Shown here in pieces: positions 1 through 10,402 of a stretch of 31,389 nucleotides of DNA (position 1 is its first letter; the number at the start of each line of letters is the position of its first letter). The notes under the pieces are model-generated. The model saw only the letters and a program-made list of their open reading frames with translations. It was not told where the DNA came from and made no database searches. The stretch lies in NCBI GenBank assembly GCA_000310025.1, contig FN648798.1, forward strand, positions 13,661 to 45,049, in the 5' to 3' direction. The position numbers were made by a program, and so were the translations under genes. Source of the stretch: Ectocarpus siliculosus (lineage: Eukaryota; Sar; Phaeophyceae; Ectocarpales; Ectocarpaceae).

Positions 1-63
1 GGCTTAACCGCCTGCAGACACGACCCTTGGGTACAGGGCACCTCGACACGACACATTTCTACA
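1..63 (+). repeat. 3' end of the 5' LTR of the copia element
   Basis: This 63-bp stretch is identical to 10763-10825. It ends in CTACA, giving the canonical CA terminus, and is followed at once by TGG, as expected for a tRNA primer site. Only the U5-side end of the LTR is in the window. Confidence 0.9.
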
Positions 64-81
64 TGGATGGCACGCTAACTG
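64..81 (+). promoter_or_regulatory. putative tRNA primer binding site (PBS)
   Basis: TGGATGGCACGCTAACTG begins directly after the LTR terminus. TGG complements the CCA tail of a tRNA, the standard start of a minus-strand primer site. It is not the common initiator-Met site (TGGTATCAGAGC), and I cannot name the tRNA by eye. Another tRNA, or an internal tRNA fragment, could serve. Confidence 0.5.
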
Positions 82-1072
82 GTGTCTGAAGACTGAACGA
101 GGCCTCGGCAGAACAAGACCTTCGTCGTCGCGAGATCAGCAGAACAGCGAGGACAGAAGACCGCCGACAACAGCAGTAGAGGAGACAAGATAGTACGGCC
201 AGTGGCTGCAGGATTAGCTACCCTGTTGCACTGAACAAGCACCCCCGGGAGTGGGCTGGAGACTGCTCGGCGGAATACAAGTCTAACAACTGTGTTCACG
301 CTAGACGAAGACTTGAAGCAGCAAGCACCGGGCGGGCATTGAGGGCCCTCACCCCGTGACCGGTAAGTCGTAGGCCAGCGGGAGCGTGATAATTTCACCC
401 CGTACACGACGGACGTCAGGAAAGTCCTGCCGTGAGTATCGGCTCTGTGTAGTGGCAACCTCTCCGCTGACAAAATTTAAATTGTTGCGCCGAGATAAGG
501 TCACGCGGCAGGCAGGTACGCCACCAAACCGAGTCTATAGCCTGTACACTATACACTCGGGTGAGCGATAATCCCTACGGGCAGTAAAGCGGCGGGGGTG
601 GAGCGAGCGCGATTCCCAACCCGTGTAATCGAGAACTGCGGTCGGTGAAATTTGAGTCCTGATCCGGCTAAATTCACACGACGTCTCGGTGGAATTGGTG
701 ACGCTGATCCCGTCACAACCACGCGAGAACCCCACCGGTAGAAGAAGATCTCCAATCGGCACGGGTCTACGTCCTGACAGAGTAGACAGCGCGGCTGCGG
801 ACCACCCTACATTAATAAGGAGCTAGGTGCTGGGCAACAAATTTCCTTCATCGAGAGCAGCAGGAGTCACTGCATCTACAGAGAAAGGAGGAGCTGCATC
901 ATCAGCAGCAGAAGGAAATTCAGCCAAGACTAGAGATAAGTCTTATCATCAACCATCAAGGTCTCACCGAGTGGGTTGCCGGCACACATACGCATCTCAG
1001 GAAGTAAGCCGTTAAGCCGAAGAACTCAGCAGTCACACTACGCACTAGTCTGACACGGAAAGCTGCAGTTGG

Positions 1073-1435
1073 AATTTTCCCCCGAACCCTGAAGTTTAAG
1101 CTGGTGGATTGGCCAGCGCTTCACAAAAGGGTTGCGCGAGAAAGAAGGGACTGTACGACATTTCCCCGGACCCTGAAGAGAGCTGGTAACTTGTGCAGCA
1201 CTTCACAATAGGATCGCGGTGGAAGACAAGAACTGTTCGAGACAAGAAAAGGAGCAGTTCGACGTCACAGGAATTTCCCCGAACCCTGAAGGCAAGCTGG
1301 TAACGTGGACAGCACTTCGACAAATAGGGTGTCGCTGGAAAAATATCGAGAGAGCTGTTCGAAAAGAGTTTCCCCGAACCCTGAAGGGAGCTGGTAACTT
1401 GGACAGCACTTCGACAAATAGGGTGTCGCTGGAAT
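1073..1435 (+). repeat. four imperfect tandem repeats in the copia leader (~84-112 bp unit)
   Basis: Units start near 1076, 1160, 1272 and 1369, each with a core like TTTCCCCGAACCCTGAAG. Then come AGCTGGTAAC, a CAGCACTTCGACAAATAGG-like block, and GTCGCTGGAA. The last two units are the most alike. Spacing varies (about 84, 112 and 97 bp), so units gained or lost internal sequence. The block lies upstream of gag and is not obviously coding. Confidence 0.85.
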
Positions 1436-1574
1436 ACGAACCGAGCTCGAACGACGACAAGTACGCCACTCTGAGCACCGGAGGTCGCGCGGAAACGAGA
1501 ATTGTGCCAGGTTTGGCCACCTGCATCAGCAATTCAAGTCGACATTACAACGAAGAGTATAGTTCTGGAAAAGG

Positions 1575-1658
1575 AAGCCTCAACATCTGAGCAAGAAGCC
1601 TCAACATCTGAGCAAGAAGCCTCAACATCTGAGCAAGAAGCCTCAACTTTTGAGCAAG
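1575..1658 (+). repeat. 21-bp tandem repeat, 4 copies
   Basis: The unit AAGCCTCAACATCTGAGCAAG is repeated at 1575, 1596, 1617 and 1638. The last copy reads CAACTTTTGAG. It lies just upstream of gag. Because 21 is a multiple of 3, the array is open in several frames and creates spurious peptides on both strands. Confidence 0.9.
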
Positions 1659-1760
1659 GAATTTGACGGAGGAACAATTCAAGGGAATTGGAAAAGGAGA
1701 AACTACTGGAAGGAGAGCCTCGGCATCAGCACCTGGCACCAGTACCCACAAGGATCGACC

Positions 1761-2790
1761 ATGGCCCAAGACAGCAAACACTTCCAACTGCTGAGGAGCC
1801 TGCATAAGTTCAGCGGCAGAGATACTGAGTATCCAGAGTGGAAGTACACGACAAGGAGGACATTAGCCTTGTATCGGCCCAACATCAACAAACTACTAGG
1901 GGAGAACTGGCGCCCTACTCCTATCTATGAACTACACGACGAAAATGATGACGGTGATCAAGATTATGGAGATGAAGATGGTGGAGACCAAGAACATGAA
2001 GATCACGAAGACACTGGAGACCGTGATGATCAAGACTCTGCATACCAAGAAGCTCTACAGCAGCTGCGTTCAGCGGAGTCAGCATCTGTGGAAGCTCAAG
2101 AAAAGGCGGCACTCGCCCGCAAAGTGCTTACTGATGCTGACGAAGAACAGAAGATCATCACACGAGCGATGAAAGACGCATCGGATACTGCTGAACGACT
2201 CGCTGTTCAAGCTGAGACCATCGTTCGTCTGTACAAGGAGCAACTACCACGGAAGCGTTCTTCGCAAGGCCAACAGAAAACACGAACGAGACGAACAGCT
2301 CTACGGTCATCATCAATCGGACGTTCCCGTTCTATCGTGAACCAGCAAGAGCTGGACGAATTTGAGGAAGCCGATTCTCAACTATTCAATATCCTCGATC
2401 ACATATTGATTGGGCCAGCTAAACATGTGTTACGACGACACGCGCCTGTGGATGAATCGAGTGGCAGCGGACTAGCTGTTTGGAAGGAGCTGGAATCTAA
2501 ATTTCAGCCTGCCGATGAACACCGGCGGAGAAACCTGGAACGAGAATTGGAATCAGCTACCATGCGAACTGGAACTGATCCAGACATATTCATCACCCAT
2601 GTTTGGCATCTCGCGGAGTAACTTCGCTTCATCGGAGGGACCGTCACTGATGAGAAACTTGGGGACATCATACTACAAGGACTGCCAGCAGAGTACCACC
2701 TGATTCGGTACCATGCTAGTTCGAGGAATGAGTACAACGATCTGGCAGACATCACTCAAACGGCGCGGAATATGCGGTACAATCGGAACC
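1761..2790 (+). pseudogene. gag: copia Gag, N-terminal and capsid part (interrupted)
   Basis: Copia Gag forms the cytoplasmic virus-like particle and packages the element RNA. The start chosen is ATG 1761 (GACCATGG, strong Kozak: A at -3, G at +4). An in-frame ATG at 1650 also exists, but it sits directly on the 21-bp repeats. Downstream are an acidic Asp/Glu/His-rich stretch (about 1930-2040), an Ala/Glu/Lys-rich likely coiled coil (about 2040-2240), and a capsid-like helical region around WKELESKF. A TAA at 2619-2621 stops translation, yet the same frame stays open and Gag-like beyond it (LRFIGGTVTDEKLGDI, LQGLPAEY) up to the insertion at 2791. The stop is therefore a point lesion inside the gene. 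The gene resumes in frame at 5291. Confidence 0.88.
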
Positions 2791-3599
2791 AACAACATAT
2801 TCGTGAAATTGAGAGCGAAGCATGAAATTGAGAGTCAGATTATTTATTGGAACATAGAATAGAACAGGCGTACGATTCCTGGAGAGCCAAATGTCTACTG
2901 CCTCTGAACCAGCCTCCCGCATGTAGAAACCAGCAGTTGAGCTATGCCATGGCGGTGTCAGAGGTGGGCAGAGTGATCAAGAACTTTGGTGGCGTCAGGA
3001 GAGAGGGTGCAGAGCAACGGGAAGTGAAGCTACATGGTTCGGACATATTTGTGTCGCACGAGTGTGCATGTGTGTGCATGATGTGAGCATGGTTGTGAGC
3101 TGCATGCGGTCCGCCAGCCATCAAACGCCAGAAAAAAAGCCAACGGCGGTGTGGGACGAATACACAGCAGCGTAGGCATGGACATGTGACAGCACCTATC
3201 AGTATGACACACTGGCTGCACCATGTTATCCCAGATCATCAGGACACTGGTGTAAAAGGAATTTCTCTGGCAATACTGAGTCTTGGGTGTAGACGCGACA
3301 AGATGCGTGAGCTCTGGAGCGAGCTGAGTGTGGCACAAATATGTTCGACATCACATCACACATCACACACACACACACACACGCATCATGCAGGTCTCCA
3401 GCTGACAAAGCAAGACTGAAGAAAAAAAGCAACGGCCGTGCGAGACAAATACACCCAGGCATGGATGTGACAGCACCGGTATGACACAAAGGCCGAACCA
3501 TTTCATCTGAGATCACCAGGACACTGGTGTGATAAGGATCTCTCTGAGCGTGCCGAGTCTCGGGTGTAGACGCGAAGAGATGCCTGATCTCCATCTATG
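2791..3599 (+). repeat. left terminal inverted repeat of the nested element
   Basis: Pairs with 4485-5290 with only a handful of differences by eye, including one 2-3 nt indel near 3173. The tip carries a direct repeat of TGAAATTGAGAG at about 2803 and 2824. The arm contains an internal, diverged ~280-bp duplication: GAAAAAAAGC recurs near 3132 and 3420, and GGGTGTAGACGCGA near 3287 and 3560. A (CA)n microsatellite lies near 3364-3382. An apparent 79-residue open frame (2847-3086) has a twin in the other arm and is probably not a gene. Confidence 0.92.
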
Positions 3600-4484
3600 T
3601 ATAGGTGCGTGCGAGCACCGGAACCAAACCGATAAAATGTTTTCCCGCTGATTTTGTTGTGCACATCGTGATCTCTTGTTTGAACAACGAAAGAAACACT
3701 GCTGTCGTTGTGTTGTAGTGCAGTCAGTACGTACACCAAGAGTTGTCTCTTGGCAGGGTAGTGTCGCATGATGATTGTCGCGTGTGTGGCCGGCGCTGAT
3801 ATCAACATACATTCAGGAGAAGATACACTGCCTACAACATTTACCAGAGGTTGATGCATTATGCGTTCGTGGTGAACTTTTTGAAGATCATCTCGCTTGC
3901 TTCCACTTGCTTCGAGTCGATGTTGCACGGGAACACAACTAACTCTCTCTGCCGTCTTGCGTGTTTATACATCCGGTTGATGTGTGTGACAATATCTCGA
4001 CCCTATGATTGTGTATGCATAGTCTGTCGGTCTTTCGGTCATTGTATCGATATTTCCAAATGACCCCTTTGTAGCGCCTTATTTGGAACAGAGGGGCTCG
4101 TCCTTCTTGCCAATACAGAGAGGAAACCGTTGCTGTGGCTATTTGGACGAAGTGTCTCGGTGGATGAACAATTTAAACACGCAAACAACATTCACTGGTG
4201 TGCAAAGAGTCTACGGTTGAATGCAAGCAGAAAAGGCAAGCCAATGAAAACGTTTGCTGCGTTTAAAATTCAACACATTTCGACACCCTTGCGGACACCA
4301 CCTTTCAAATCACCAAATAAACTCAGAAGCATTATCCGCCAGATATTGATTGTTTTTTTTCGGAAGCAGGGTTCAACCATTCAGAACATTCCTTTGGAAA
4401 ACGTGGACAGTGGAGTATTGAAAATGCAACATGTGTCCGTCGGCAATTGTTTGCTCTTGCTACATTGTCGAGAGCACTGTCGCA
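3600..4484. other. unique core of the nested element, no recognised gene
   Basis: This is the 885-bp AT-richer stretch between the inverted arms. Open frames of 119 codons (+, 4130-4489) and 141 codons (-, 3928-3503) exist. Neither shows a DDE/D transposase motif, zinc finger or other family I know, and each runs into an arm. If a transposase was once here it is lost, so mobilisation would be in trans. Confidence 0.6.
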
Positions 4485-5290
4485 CATAGAGATCAGGCAT
4501 CTCTTCGCGTCTACACCCGAGACTCGGCACGCTCAGAGAGATCCTTATCACACCAGTGTCCTGGTGATCTCAGATGAAATGGTTCGGCCTTTGTGTCATA
4601 CCGGTGCTGTCACATCCATGCCTGGGTGTATTTGTCTCGCACGGCCGTTGCTTTTTTTCTTCAGTCTTGCTTTGTCAGCTGGAGACCTGCATGATGCGTG
4701 TGTGTGTGTGTGTGTGATGTGTGATGTGATGTCGAACATATTTGTGCCACACTCAGCTCGCTCCAGAGCTCACGCATCTTGTCGCGTCTACACCCAAGAC
4801 TCAGTATTGCCAGAGAAATTCCTTCTACACCAGTGTCCTGATGATCTGGGATAACATGGTGCAGCCAGTGTGTCATACTGATAGGTGCTGTCACATGTCC
4901 ATGCCTACTGCTGCTGTGTATTCGTCCCACACCGCCGTTGGCTTTTTTTCTGGCGTTTGATGGCTGGCGGACCGCATGCAGCTCACAACCATGCTCACAT
5001 CATGCACACACATGCACACTCGTGCGACACAAATATGTCCGAACCATGTAGCTTCACTTCCCGTTGCTCTGCACCCTCTCTCCTGACGCCACCAAAGTTC
5101 TTGATCACTCTGCCCACCTCTGACACCGCCATGGCATAGCTCAACTGCTGGTTACTACATGCGGGAGGCTGGTTCAGAGGCAGTAGACATTTGGCTCTCC
5201 AGGAATCGTACGCCTGTTCTATTCTATGTTCCAATAAATAATCTCACTCTCAATTTCATGCTTCGCTCTCAATTTCACGAATATGTTGTT
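4485..5290 (-). repeat. right terminal inverted repeat of the nested element
   Basis: Reverse complement of 2791-3599. The outer end is ATATGTTGTT followed by the AACC target duplicate. The (TG)n tract near 4700-4718 mirrors the (CA)n of the left arm. The arms appear more than 99 percent identical by eye, implying recent insertion or arm homogenisation. Confidence 0.92.
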
Positions 5291-6785
5291 AACCGTAAAG
5301 ATGGCGCCATCACGACATTTAAGGGTAGGAGGAGTTCTGCTCGTGACGCGGGGTATTCAGCCATAACGCAAGCACCCCGTCAGCCAAGACGCCGAGATGG
5401 AGGTTATTCGACGCCTCCATACAACAGAGATGCGGTGGAATGCTACAACTGCCATCGTTTGGGGCATGTTCAACGGAACTGTCCGGAGCTGCATTCAGGG
5501 AGTGGCCGAGCTCCTACACGGAACTACAGCAGCAGCGGCGGAAACAGGCGAAATGGATACTATTTTCAACAGCGATCGCGGAATAACAATGGGCTTCGAG
5601 GATCCAACAACGGTTATCAGCAGCGATCGAGATCCAGCCGACCTGTACGACAAGTGAGAGACCGTCCTACGCGTCGGCAGCAACAACAAAGGCAACGGAA
5701 GTGGTGTTCGTTGCACAACACCCACCTGCATGACGATTCAGAGTGTCGTGCCCAACAACAAGATGGTATGGGCACACGACATGCATCAACAGGACGAGGA
5801 GGGCCGATAACAGAAGAAACACAAGGGGCGAGACAGGCTAACCCTGTTCGCCACCAAGTCCAAGACAGGGATGGTACTTGGATTTTCAACCCAAGAATGT
5901 ACAACGGTGATCATCGGACAATCAACAGAGCTGCAACAGCTCATGAGGAGACGAGAGGGTCTGCTCACAACCGGAATGTCCGAACTACGTCGCAACCAAC
6001 TGAAGAGACAGTGGTTGAAGGTTATAATGGGAACCTTGGATACCCATGCGTCAGCCGCATGGAGATGGCAGCACAACGAGCTGCTTATGTGGAATTCGAT
6101 CAAGGAAAATTTAATTTACTGGTGGATAGTGGAGCATCGGGCCACTACTTGGACAGCGACCTGTTACCGGATCTGGAAAACATATTGGATGACTTCACGT
6201 ACATCACTACGTCAACGAAGATCATTGGTGCTGGAGGAATTGAGCTTGAAGGGATCAGTGAAGGAATCATCAACGTTTTCGCCAAGGATGGCGAAGGAAA
6301 CGACAGGAGAGTGCGGTTCAAGTGCACAGTGGTTCCAGGGCTAGGGCGGCACCTGTTCTCTACTGGAACAGCTCAGAAGAAAGGTGCGAATACGATCATG
6401 TCAGATCAACCTCGAATCGAGTTGCCGACTTCTTCGAGAGATGAATCAAGAATCGCCCTGGTGTTACGAGAAGTGGGGACGCTGTACTTCCTGGATGTGC
6501 GACTTGACACAAGCCAATGTGAACGAAGACAGAGGATCCACGAGGAAAATATGAACACGTACGAGAAAGCATACATTGCTGTCCCACGCGCGGAGCCATA
6601 CAATCTTTGGCATCGGCGTTTGGCGCATTGCCACAAGGGCATCATTGAGGCAGCAGCGCGCATTAAAGAAACTGGAGTTAAGCTCACGGACAACTTGGAC
6701 CCGTGCGAGACCTGCAAACTTCAGAAGAGCACCCAAAGGAAGCACCCAAAACGGCACAGCACACTGCCGTTCAACCATGTCAACG
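5291..6785 (+). pseudogene. gag-pol: copia Gag C-terminus, protease and pre-integrase region
   Basis: This is the continuation of the gag frame after the nested element. Basic, Arg/Gln-rich sequence surrounds a CCHC zinc knuckle at 5441-5482 (CYNCHRLGHVQRNC, CX2CX4HX4C) that would bind RNA in the particle. The aspartic protease follows with the active site LLVDSGASGH (catalytic Asp at 6125-6127). It would cut the Gag-Pol polyprotein. Next is the GAG-pre-integrase domain with LWHRRLAH near 6606 and a CETC pair near 6704. An open frame can be read from 5159, but its first 132 bases belong to the nested element's arm. Just beyond the CXXC pair, homology moves to another frame around 6770-6785, so integrase is no longer in phase. 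The natural start is the gag ATG at 1761. Confidence 0.9.
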
Positions 6786-9480
6786 GGTGTACACGGATCT
6801 GCTGGGACCAATTTCGCCACCTGCAAAGGGCGGATTCAACTATGTCAGCAAATTCACGGAGGAATATTCCAGAATGAATGTCGTGTACCTGATAAGGACC
6901 AAGGACGAAGCCATCGACACACTGGAACGATTTATTGACGACATCGTCATACCGAATGGTTTTCGACTGGAGCGGCTTCGGAGTGACTGTGGAGGAGAGT
7001 ACACAGCTGAGTACTACAAGAAGTTCTGCAAAACAATTGGAATCGTCCAAGAATTTACGGCACCGGCAACACCGCAACAAAATGGGATAAGCGAGCGTGC
7101 TGGACGGACGCTCATGAACATCGTTCGATGTTTAATGCATGGCGGACAACTACCGGAGTATCTATGGGGCAAGTTGTGCTGCACGGCGGTACACATCACG
7201 AATCGCCTGCCGCATGTACATCTGAACAACGAGACGCCTTACTACCGGATGTTTGGAAAACAAGCTTCGCTACGACATCTACGGGTTATCGGATCGTCAG
7301 CGTTCGTACACGTCGAAACGTACAAGACTAAGCTTGCAAATCGAGCTTGGCCCGGAATACTGGTTGGGTACAGCCCCAACAGCAACGCTTATCGGATTTA
7401 TAATCCGCATACCAAGCGCATCGTTCCATCGAGAAACGTGACTTTCATCGAACCAATGGACGCGGCCATGCCGCCGGTCATACCGACCATTGAGGAACTA
7501 CGCGACTACGAACCGGAAAACGAATTATCGGTTTCCGCGGATGTCGACATACCCGGAAACGAGCGGGAAGTGAAAGATAATTCGAAATATGAGGAGGACT
7601 ACTACGAGGAAGAAGGACAACAAGAACAAGAACAAGAACAAGAACAAGAACAAGAACAAGGAATTATACCCCGCATGCACTTGCGAAGCAGCGGAAGGAA
7701 TACGGATATTCAACAATCAACAAACAACAAACGGCAGCAAGCGGAGCTACGGAGGCTATCGCCATGGAATAAACTAGCGACCTTTGTCGACCAAGACCAA
7801 GACCAAGCCCAAGATATAAGAATCAAGAATCCATCAGCCGGAGAACCTGTCCGGCCGCAAGCATCTATACCTGTACCCACTACATATCAAGAAGCCATGA
7901 GGTCTGTGGATGCCAATCAATGGAAAGCAGCTATGGACAAGGAGATGAGAAGCCTGAAAGATCATGATGTGGCGGATCTAGTTCCAATTCAGAGTCTACC
8001 TCCTGGAGCTAAACCCATTGGATCGAGATGGTTATACAAGATGAAAGCAACCGGAGTTATGAAGGCAAGACTCATCGTCCAAGGCTGGGGACAACGGCAT
8101 GGAATCGACTGTGGAGGAACCTACGCACCTGTGAGTAGATTTAGCTCACAGCTGGTCTTAATGGCAATTGCAGCGGAAAGAGGATACGTTGTGGAAACGA
8201 TGGACGTGGTGACTGCATTTCTTCAGAGCAAAGTGGAAGAAGAAGTGTATGTTCCTCAAGCTAAAGGATGCGAAATAATGGATGAAGTGACGGGACTACC
8301 GCTGGTGATGAACCTCAAGAAAAGCTTATACGGATTGAAGCAGAGTCCTCGGAACTTCGGCAACGCATTTGCCAAAGGAATAAAAGAAGTCGGGTTTACT
8401 GCTCTACTGAGCGACCCGTGCGTATATGTGTACGGTGCTGGACCTACATACGCGATACTATGTGTGTACGTGGACGACTGCACACTAGCTGGAAAGACAC
8501 CGAGCGTGGTTCAAGATTTGAAGAAACAACTATCGGACAAATTCAAGATGACGGACGGAGGACCAGCGGAACTACTACTAGGGATGGAGATTTCTCAGAG
8601 CGACGGAGAAATCGCAGTGAGCCAACACAAATATGTGATGAACATACTGGACAAGTATCAAATGAAGGACTGCAAATCAGCGGCGACTCCAGGATGCGGG
8701 CCAGAAATTGAACAAGAGCCGGAGAATGCTATATATCTAAGTGACGAGGACAAGAATTTCTACCAGGGAATAGTCGGAAGTCTCCTCTTCTTGACTAACA
8801 CGACGAGATGGGAGATTGGATATGCCGTCATGATCCTGTGCAGAGGGATGAACAAGCCTACCAATCAACATATGGTCGGAGCAAAGAGAGTGCTGCGATA
8901 CCTTCGAGGATTCCCGGATATGCCACTAAAGTTCAGGAGAGGGCAATGGAACCTGAAGTGCTACTGTGACGCGAACTTCGCTGGATCGGGCGAGAGACTT
9001 CAGAAGCGTTCTTCTACTGGATATATTTTCATACTTGCGGGAGGCGTCATCAGTGCAGCATCAACTCTGCAGAAGCTAACAGCACAATCAAGTGTACATG
9101 CGGAGATCATCGCGATGGCTACAGCAGCGAGGGAAGCAATTTATCTGCAAGGTGTACTATCGGAACTTGGATTTCCATGCGGCAACATCCCGCTTCATTC
9201 GGATTCAACGGGAGCGCTGAGCACAGCAGGAAACTCCATGTTTCGAGGCCGCAGCAAGTTCATCAGCACGAGATACTGGCTACTTCGCCAGAACGTCAAC
9301 CAGGGAAACATTGTGCTAAAGTTCGTGAGGAGTAAGGAGCAGCTTGCGGACATATTGACCAAGCATCTGGAACGTGTCCAATTCGTCAAACTGCGGACAT
9401 TGGTTCAAGAACATGGAGGATCTACGAAATTGGAGATTTCATATGGCGGAGCAGCAAATGTGATAGTTTCAGATGTATAA
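6703..9480 (+). CDS. pol: copia Pol: integrase, reverse transcriptase, RNase H
   Basis: This 925-codon frame encodes the enzymes that copy and insert the element. Numbering is from the ATG at 6703, which is not the native start; the protein is normally released from Gag-Pol. The integrase has Asp32 (YTDLLGP), Asp95 (SDCGGEY) and Glu131 (GISERAG), a D,D(35)E triad. A Glu/Gln hexamer repeat (7620-7661) lies in the linker. The RT (RVT_2 type) has KARLIVQG, SLYGLKQSPR and the catalytic YVDD at residues 589-592. RNase H shows CDANFAG with Asp756, and near the end ADILTKHL. The stop is TAA at 9478-9480. All catalytic residues I looked for are present, so only the upstream frame break and gag lesions appear to disable it. 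Confidence 0.95.
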   Translation: MRDLQTSEEHPKEAPKTAQHTAVQPCQRVYTDLLGPISPPAKGGFNYVSKFTEEYSRMNVVYLIRTKDEAIDTLERFIDDIVIPNGFRLERLRSDCGGEYTAEYYKKFCKTIGIVQEFTAPATPQQNGISERAGRTLMNIVRCLMHGGQLPEYLWGKLCCTAVHITNRLPHVHLNNETPYYRMFGKQASLRHLRVIGSSAFVHVETYKTKLANRAWPGILVGYSPNSNAYRIYNPHTKRIVPSRNVTFIEPMDAAMPPVIPTIEELRDYEPENELSVSADVDIPGNEREVKDNSKYEEDYYEEEGQQEQEQEQEQEQEQGIIPRMHLRSSGRNTDIQQSTNNKRQQAELRRLSPWNKLATFVDQDQDQAQDIRIKNPSAGEPVRPQASIPVPTTYQEAMRSVDANQWKAAMDKEMRSLKDHDVADLVPIQSLPPGAKPIGSRWLYKMKATGVMKARLIVQGWGQRHGIDCGGTYAPVSRFSSQLVLMAIAAERGYVVETMDVVTAFLQSKVEEEVYVPQAKGCEIMDEVTGLPLVMNLKKSLYGLKQSPRNFGNAFAKGIKEVGFTALLSDPCVYVYGAGPTYAILCVYVDDCTLAGKTPSVVQDLKKQLSDKFKMTDGGPAELLLGMEISQSDGEIAVSQHKYVMNILDKYQMKDCKSAATPGCGPEIEQEPENAIYLSDEDKNFYQGIVGSLLFLTNTTRWEIGYAVMILCRGMNKPTNQHMVGAKRVLRYLRGFPDMPLKFRRGQWNLKCYCDANFAGSGERLQKRSSTGYIFILAGGVISAASTLQKLTAQSSVHAEIIAMATAAREAIYLQGVLSELGFPCGNIPLHSDSTGALSTAGNSMFRGRSKFISTRYWLLRQNVNQGNIVLKFVRSKEQLADILTKHLERVQFVKLRTLVQEHGGSTKLEISYGGAANVIVSDV

Positions 9481-9650
9481 GGACAACACGGGAAGGCTGG
9501 TGCGACGACTACACACCAACCACTACCAAGAAGAACAAGACAGGACTACCTGGACAACAACGACAAGGAAAGACATCACAAACAAGACAGGACTACCTGG
9601 AAAACAACGACATACAAGACCGACAAGACCAAGGAGGCGTACTTCCTGGA

Positions 9651-9652
9651 CG

Positions 9653-9688
<36 letters not shown>

Positions 9689-9690
9689 GC
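9651..9690 (+). repeat. (AAC)n microsatellite
   Basis: An uninterrupted run of AAC triplets of about 13 units lies in the non-coding 3' region just after pol. Confidence 0.95.
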
Positions 9691-10402
9691 ATCATCATCG
9701 AAGACGTCTGGAGACACAACAACGGCTTAATTGCTACACTGGAGAAGGAGACGGGATGAGAAGGAAAGTCATGACGTATGAAATAGGTATACCGAACATC
9801 AGAAACGTAGAGAAGAGTGATATTTTTGTGAAAATACAGTGAATCCCGGGCAGGGTCATTCTGTCTACATAGAAGAATGAACGGTGTTACGAATAGGTGT
9901 ATGTGATACTTCGTATGAGGTGTGATTCTGGTAAGTAAGGTAAAATAATTGGCCAGATGAAAGAGAAATGCTGTGATAGAGGTATGTGTTTACGTACGTG
10001 CTATGAGCGTTGAGGTACAGTAGTATGCGGCGAATGAAAGGTTTACTATGGTCATTCAACCGTATAGTCAATGTATTTCACTATTATTGTAGAATCAGTT
10101 AAACGCAGTTTTTTGAGTTGAGCAAACTTGGGGACGAAATTCTGATCTTTGTTCACTGAATGCGGGGAGAGAATAAGAAGATAAGGAGAAGAAAATAAGG
10201 ACGATTATTTTTTGGAGCAGGATAGCAGCTGAACAGGCAGTTGTCGAAGCATGAGTAACGCGCGTACCGTTATACAATTATGGGGGCGTGTGAAATGTAA
10301 GAGTACCGAATTGAAGTAGGTGCGTAAAAGACTTGCAGGATTTATGCAGTAGATTTAAAACAACACTGGGGTTGTTGAAGTGCACGTAACATTGCATCCA
10401 TC

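Larger units (their letters stand above)
82..1760 (+). other. long 5' leader of the copia element
   Basis: About 1.7 kb lie between the PBS and the likely gag start, long for a copia element. I recognise no protein domain in any frame. Short open frames such as 827-1015 and 1219-1590 look incidental. The leader holds two tandem-repeat blocks (1073-1435 and 1575-1658) and a consensus-like splice donor, CCGGTAAGT, near 360-368. Packaging signals, translation control or splicing are possible roles but none is shown. Confidence 0.6.
2787..5294. mobile_element. 2500-bp nested DNA element with ~805-bp TIRs and AACC target duplication
   Basis: The element spans 2791-5290 and is flanked on both sides by AACC (2787-2790 and 5291-5294). 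Its tips are inverted: AACAACATATTCGTG at the left, and the reverse complement ending ATATGTTGTT at the right. Removing the element plus one AACC joins gag codons in frame (AAT CGG AAC CGT AAA), which fixes the boundaries exactly. About 885 bp of unique sequence lie between the arms, with no recognisable transposase, so it is probably non-autonomous. A 4-bp duplication fits several cut-and-paste superfamilies (for example Chapaev, Sola, Ginger), and I do not assign one. Confidence 0.9.

Noticed and set aside
75-473. 132-codon minus-strand open frame at the left edge
   Set aside because: It lies antisense to the copia LTR/leader and matches no family; it looks like a chance frame in GC-balanced DNA.
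2847-3086. 79-residue frame repeated on the opposite strand at 5234-4995
   Set aside because: The two frames exist because the TIR arms are inverted copies. There is no domain and no independent evidence of coding.
5159-5290. Apparent start of the copia protein at 5159
   Set aside because: These bases belong to the nested element's right arm. Removing the element shows the real frame continues from gag upstream.
2787-5294. piggyBac-type TTAA insertion for the nested element
   Set aside because: A TTAA overlaps only the right junction. The left junction has AACC without TTAA, and the duplicate present on both sides is AACC.
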